Shown one piece after another: positions 15,149 through 16,687 of a stretch of DNA of 16,687 nucleotides. The notes beneath the pieces are model-generated. The model had not been told where the DNA came from. It did no database searches and was given only the letters and a program-made list of their open reading frames with translations. A program made the translations under genes and the position numbers. Position 1 is the first letter of the stretch; every line of letters starts with the position of its first letter. Source of the DNA: Caulobacter sp. B11 (GTDB lineage: Bacteria; Pseudomonadota; Alphaproteobacteria; Caulobacterales; Caulobacteraceae); assembly GCF_002737765.1 (NCBI RefSeq), contig NZ_PEGG01000004.1, positions 1-16,687 of the forward strand. Direction: 5' to 3'.

Positions 15149-15907
15149 ATGAGCGCTGAGCGCGCGCCGGCGGCCGCGGATCTGGAGCTGGTCGAGCGGC
15201 TGGCGCGTGAAGTCGATGCGCTGGGCCGCGAGGTCGGCCTGCCGTTCATAGCCGTCAGCGCCGACATCTCCAGCCCCAAGCCGATCGTCGGCATGGATGG
15301 CCAGCCGCTTGCCGAGAGCCTGTTCCGCTGGATCGACCCGGCGCTGGAATACTGGCGCGACCGGGCCTTCGCCCTACGCGCGCCGTTCGTCTTCGCCACT
15401 CGCCTGACGTCCGAGCCGTTCTACTTCTCGGATGGCCGCCTGCGGACCTGGCGACCGACCGGCTGGACCGAGGCCATGGGCGCGATCGACCCTGGCGACA
15501 TGTTTGGCGTGGGCGCCGCGATCATCGCTCCTGCCTATCTGCCGCGCGGTGTGATCGGGGCGGTCGTCTGGGCTTCGCCTGACGCGCGGGTCGACGTGGC
15601 CGAGATCTTCGCGACGCGTGCCGGTGAGTTCCATCTGCTGGCGCTGCGCCTCACCGGCGCCTATCAGGAGGCGGCGCTGGGCGCGCGCAAGGACATGGCG
15701 CGGCTGACCCGGCGCGAGATCCAATGCTTGAAATGGGCCGCCGCGGGCAAGACCGATGGCGAAATCGCCACCATCGTCCAAATCGCCACGCCGACCGTCC
15801 GCTTCCACATGATCAACGCGGCCGACAAGCTGGGCGTGGCCGGCCGCTCCCAGACCGTCCACCGGGCGGCGACGCTCGGCTATATCGGCGCGGCGGAGCG
15901 TTCGTAG
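15149..15907 (+). CDS. LuxR-family transcriptional regulator (C-terminal GerE-type HTH)
   Basis: A 252-residue protein with an N-terminal sensor region resembling the autoinducer-binding domain and a GerE/LuxR helix-turn-helix at about residues 186-246 (LTRREIQCLKWAAAGKTDGEIA, then TVRFHMINAADKLGV). I do not find the W-x3-Y and D-P residues that bind acyl-homoserine lactone in TraR/LasR, so it is probably a solo that senses another ligand or none. ATG 15149 is chosen for the GAGG at 15137-15140; the frame is open upstream to 15092. It is transcribed away from the dehydrogenase and receptor genes, and the repeated operator lies 76 bp upstream. It is the natural candidate to bind those sites, but nothing in the sequence proves it. 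Confidence 0.88.
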   Translation: MSAERAPAAADLELVERLAREVDALGREVGLPFIAVSADISSPKPIVGMDGQPLAESLFRWIDPALEYWRDRAFALRAPFVFATRLTSEPFYFSDGRLRTWRPTGWTEAMGAIDPGDMFGVGAAIIAPAYLPRGVIGAVVWASPDARVDVAEIFATRAGEFHLLALRLTGAYQEAALGARKDMARLTRREIQCLKWAAAGKTDGEIATIVQIATPTVRFHMINAADKLGVAGRSQTVHRAATLGYIGAAERS

Positions 15908-16287
15908 GTGCGCTTAGCGCGTGAGCGGCTGTTGAGCGGTCGGAAGAATGTCCGGCTCTCTGAAGAGCCTCAAAGATTCGCTTTTGGCGCGCTACCGTCG
16001 CCGATCTGGCCGTAGCGAAGGTCAGGAACTGGTGGTTTGCGGACTGTTCGACGTCAATCACGACCAAAGCCAGACGCGCCCCGAAAGCCCTCTCTCTATG
16101 AGAGAGGGCGTCTTGGCTCGTAATGGGTCGGACATCGCCACTTGCCGCACCGGCTGAAGGTCCGGAAGCCGGAGCGACACCAGAGTCGGCATATGGCGGG
16201 AGACTGACGGACATGAGCGGAGCCTTAACCGTCGGCGTGAGAGCTTCCCGAAGTGTCGGTTAGACGCGAAAAGTTCGAGTCCTGACT
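15908..16287. other. Intergenic stretch with no supported gene
   Basis: About 380 bp between the LuxR-type stop and the convergent partial gene. Short reading frames exist on both strands (for example 15948-16157 +), but they lack a convincing ribosome binding site, known motifs or coding bias. Visible structure: the strong hairpin at 16087-16109 and a smaller stem CCGGCT/AGCCGG (16150-16155 with 16167-16172). Confidence 0.5.
16087..16109. terminator. Strong 10-bp hairpin, probable terminator or intergenic repeat
   Basis: GCCCTCTCTC (16087-16096) pairs perfectly with GAGAGAGGGC (16100-16109) around a TAT loop. On the + strand GTCTTGG follows; on the - strand TTTCGG follows, so a weak terminator in either direction is possible. 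It lies 180 bp beyond the LuxR-type gene and between convergent genes. It could also be a member of a dispersed palindromic repeat family. Confidence 0.5.
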
Positions 16288-16687
16288 TTACAAGGCGCCG
16301 GCGTCGTCAAAGGGCTCCAGCAGCGTCAGGCTCAGGCTTCCAGAAGCGACTGGATCTAGGGCTTGAGCCTGCTCAAGCGCCCAGGCCTTCCAGGCGGCGA
16401 ACTGCGGCCGCGCCGCCAAGGGCGCCTGTTCGGCTGCGGCGATGAGCCGACGTAACTGGGCCGCCTGCTCGAAGTGCTGGGCCTGTCGCAGTAATCGTTC
16501 GTGCTGCTGGGCTTGGGCCTGGCCATAGGCCTCCAGCCGCCGGCGCTGCGCCTGCTGCGCCTCCCAATCGGCCTGTCGTTGCAGTCGCCATTGCCGTTGC
16601 TCGCCCAGTTCGACAATTCCGGCCTCCAGGCTGGCGATCACCAGGTTAAGCTGATCCTCGAGCGGCTGCTTAACCTCGCGAAACTCG
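16288..16687 (-). CDS. Hypothetical helical protein, C-terminal part (5' end outside window)
   Basis: The frame is open at the right edge and ends at TAA (16290-16288), showing 132 residues. Before the GTG at 16641 it already reads EFREVKQPLEDQLNL, so that GTG is internal. The segment is rich in Gln, Arg, Glu and Ala and strongly coiled-coil-like (roughly QRQADWEAQQAQRRRLEAYG onward), followed by FAAWKAWALEQAQALDP and a short tail. This end resembles an unnamed family of proteobacterial proteins that often carry a helix-turn-helix-like N-terminus; that recollection could not be tested here, and the function is unknown. Confidence 0.7.
   Translation of the reverse strand, partial: EFREVKQPLEDQLNLVIASLEAGIVELGEQRQWRLQRQADWEAQQAQRRRLEAYGQAQAQQHERLLRQAQHFEQAAQLRRLIAAAEQAPLAARPQFAAWKAWALEQAQALDPVASGSLSLTLLEPFDDAGAL

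Noticed and set aside
15948..16157. Possible 69-residue gene after the LuxR-type regulator
   Set aside because: No ribosome binding site or coding bias, and it runs through the strong 16087-16109 hairpin.
16273..16282. GTTCGAGTCC, resembling a tRNA T-loop
   Set aside because: The flanking bases do not form the T stem, and no acceptor, D or anticodon arms can be found.
1..16687. CRISPR array, rRNA, tRNA or replication origin
   Set aside because: No regularly spaced direct repeats, no recognisable RNA gene and no iteron or DnaA-box cluster were seen on reading either strand.

Overview
The DNA is GC-rich with strong G/C third-position bias. Gene content (a NasS-NasT nitrate assimilation locus, and a TonB-dependent receptor beside an acyl-CoA dehydrogenase and a LuxR-type regulator) suggests an alphaproteobacterium, most likely Caulobacteraceae such as Caulobacter or Phenylobacterium. 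The genus is an inference from protein flavour; no search was run.

Region 1 (1-9610, all + strand) is an assimilatory nitrate/nitrite locus: the 3' part of nasT (ANTAR antiterminator), nasS (cytoplasmic nitrate sensor), a small unknown gene and a terminator. Next come a structured leader, a NarK-type transporter, nirB, nirD, a nitrate reductase gene (nasA) and a siroheme methyltransferase gene (SUMT). The leader carries a hexaloop hairpin of the ANTAR-target type (loop A1/G4). A second hexaloop hairpin follows, whose 3' arm can pair instead with a downstream segment ending just before the ribosome binding site. So sensor, antiterminator and probable RNA target lie together. The transporter, nirB and nirD are intact. 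nasA has two frameshifts, one from an exact 7-bp tandem duplication, and SUMT has about three.

Region 2 (about 9611-11020) is a decayed IS110-family element. Its transposase has two in-frame stops, a small deletion and frameshifts. Both non-coding flanks hold inverted repeats that could be remnants of a bridge RNA.

Region 3 (11243-15907) is a catabolic or uptake module: a TonB-dependent receptor (- strand, last ~35 codons frameshifted), an acyl-CoA dehydrogenase (- strand) and a divergent LuxR-family regulator (+ strand). A 22-bp sequence with a CTATC-N6-GATAG core occurs twice with one mismatch, once 80 bp before the receptor and once in the divergent promoter region, and probably marks a shared operator.

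Region 4 (15908-16687) is mostly non-coding with one strong hairpin, then the C-terminal end of a charged helical protein that enters from the right edge on the - strand.

All frameshifts lie between about 6.49 and 11.36 kb, while genes on both sides are clean. This is either local gene decay around an insertion sequence or a patch of poor sequence. No wholly new system is evident; the NasT leader switch, the repeated operator and the IS110 non-coding ends most deserve follow-up.
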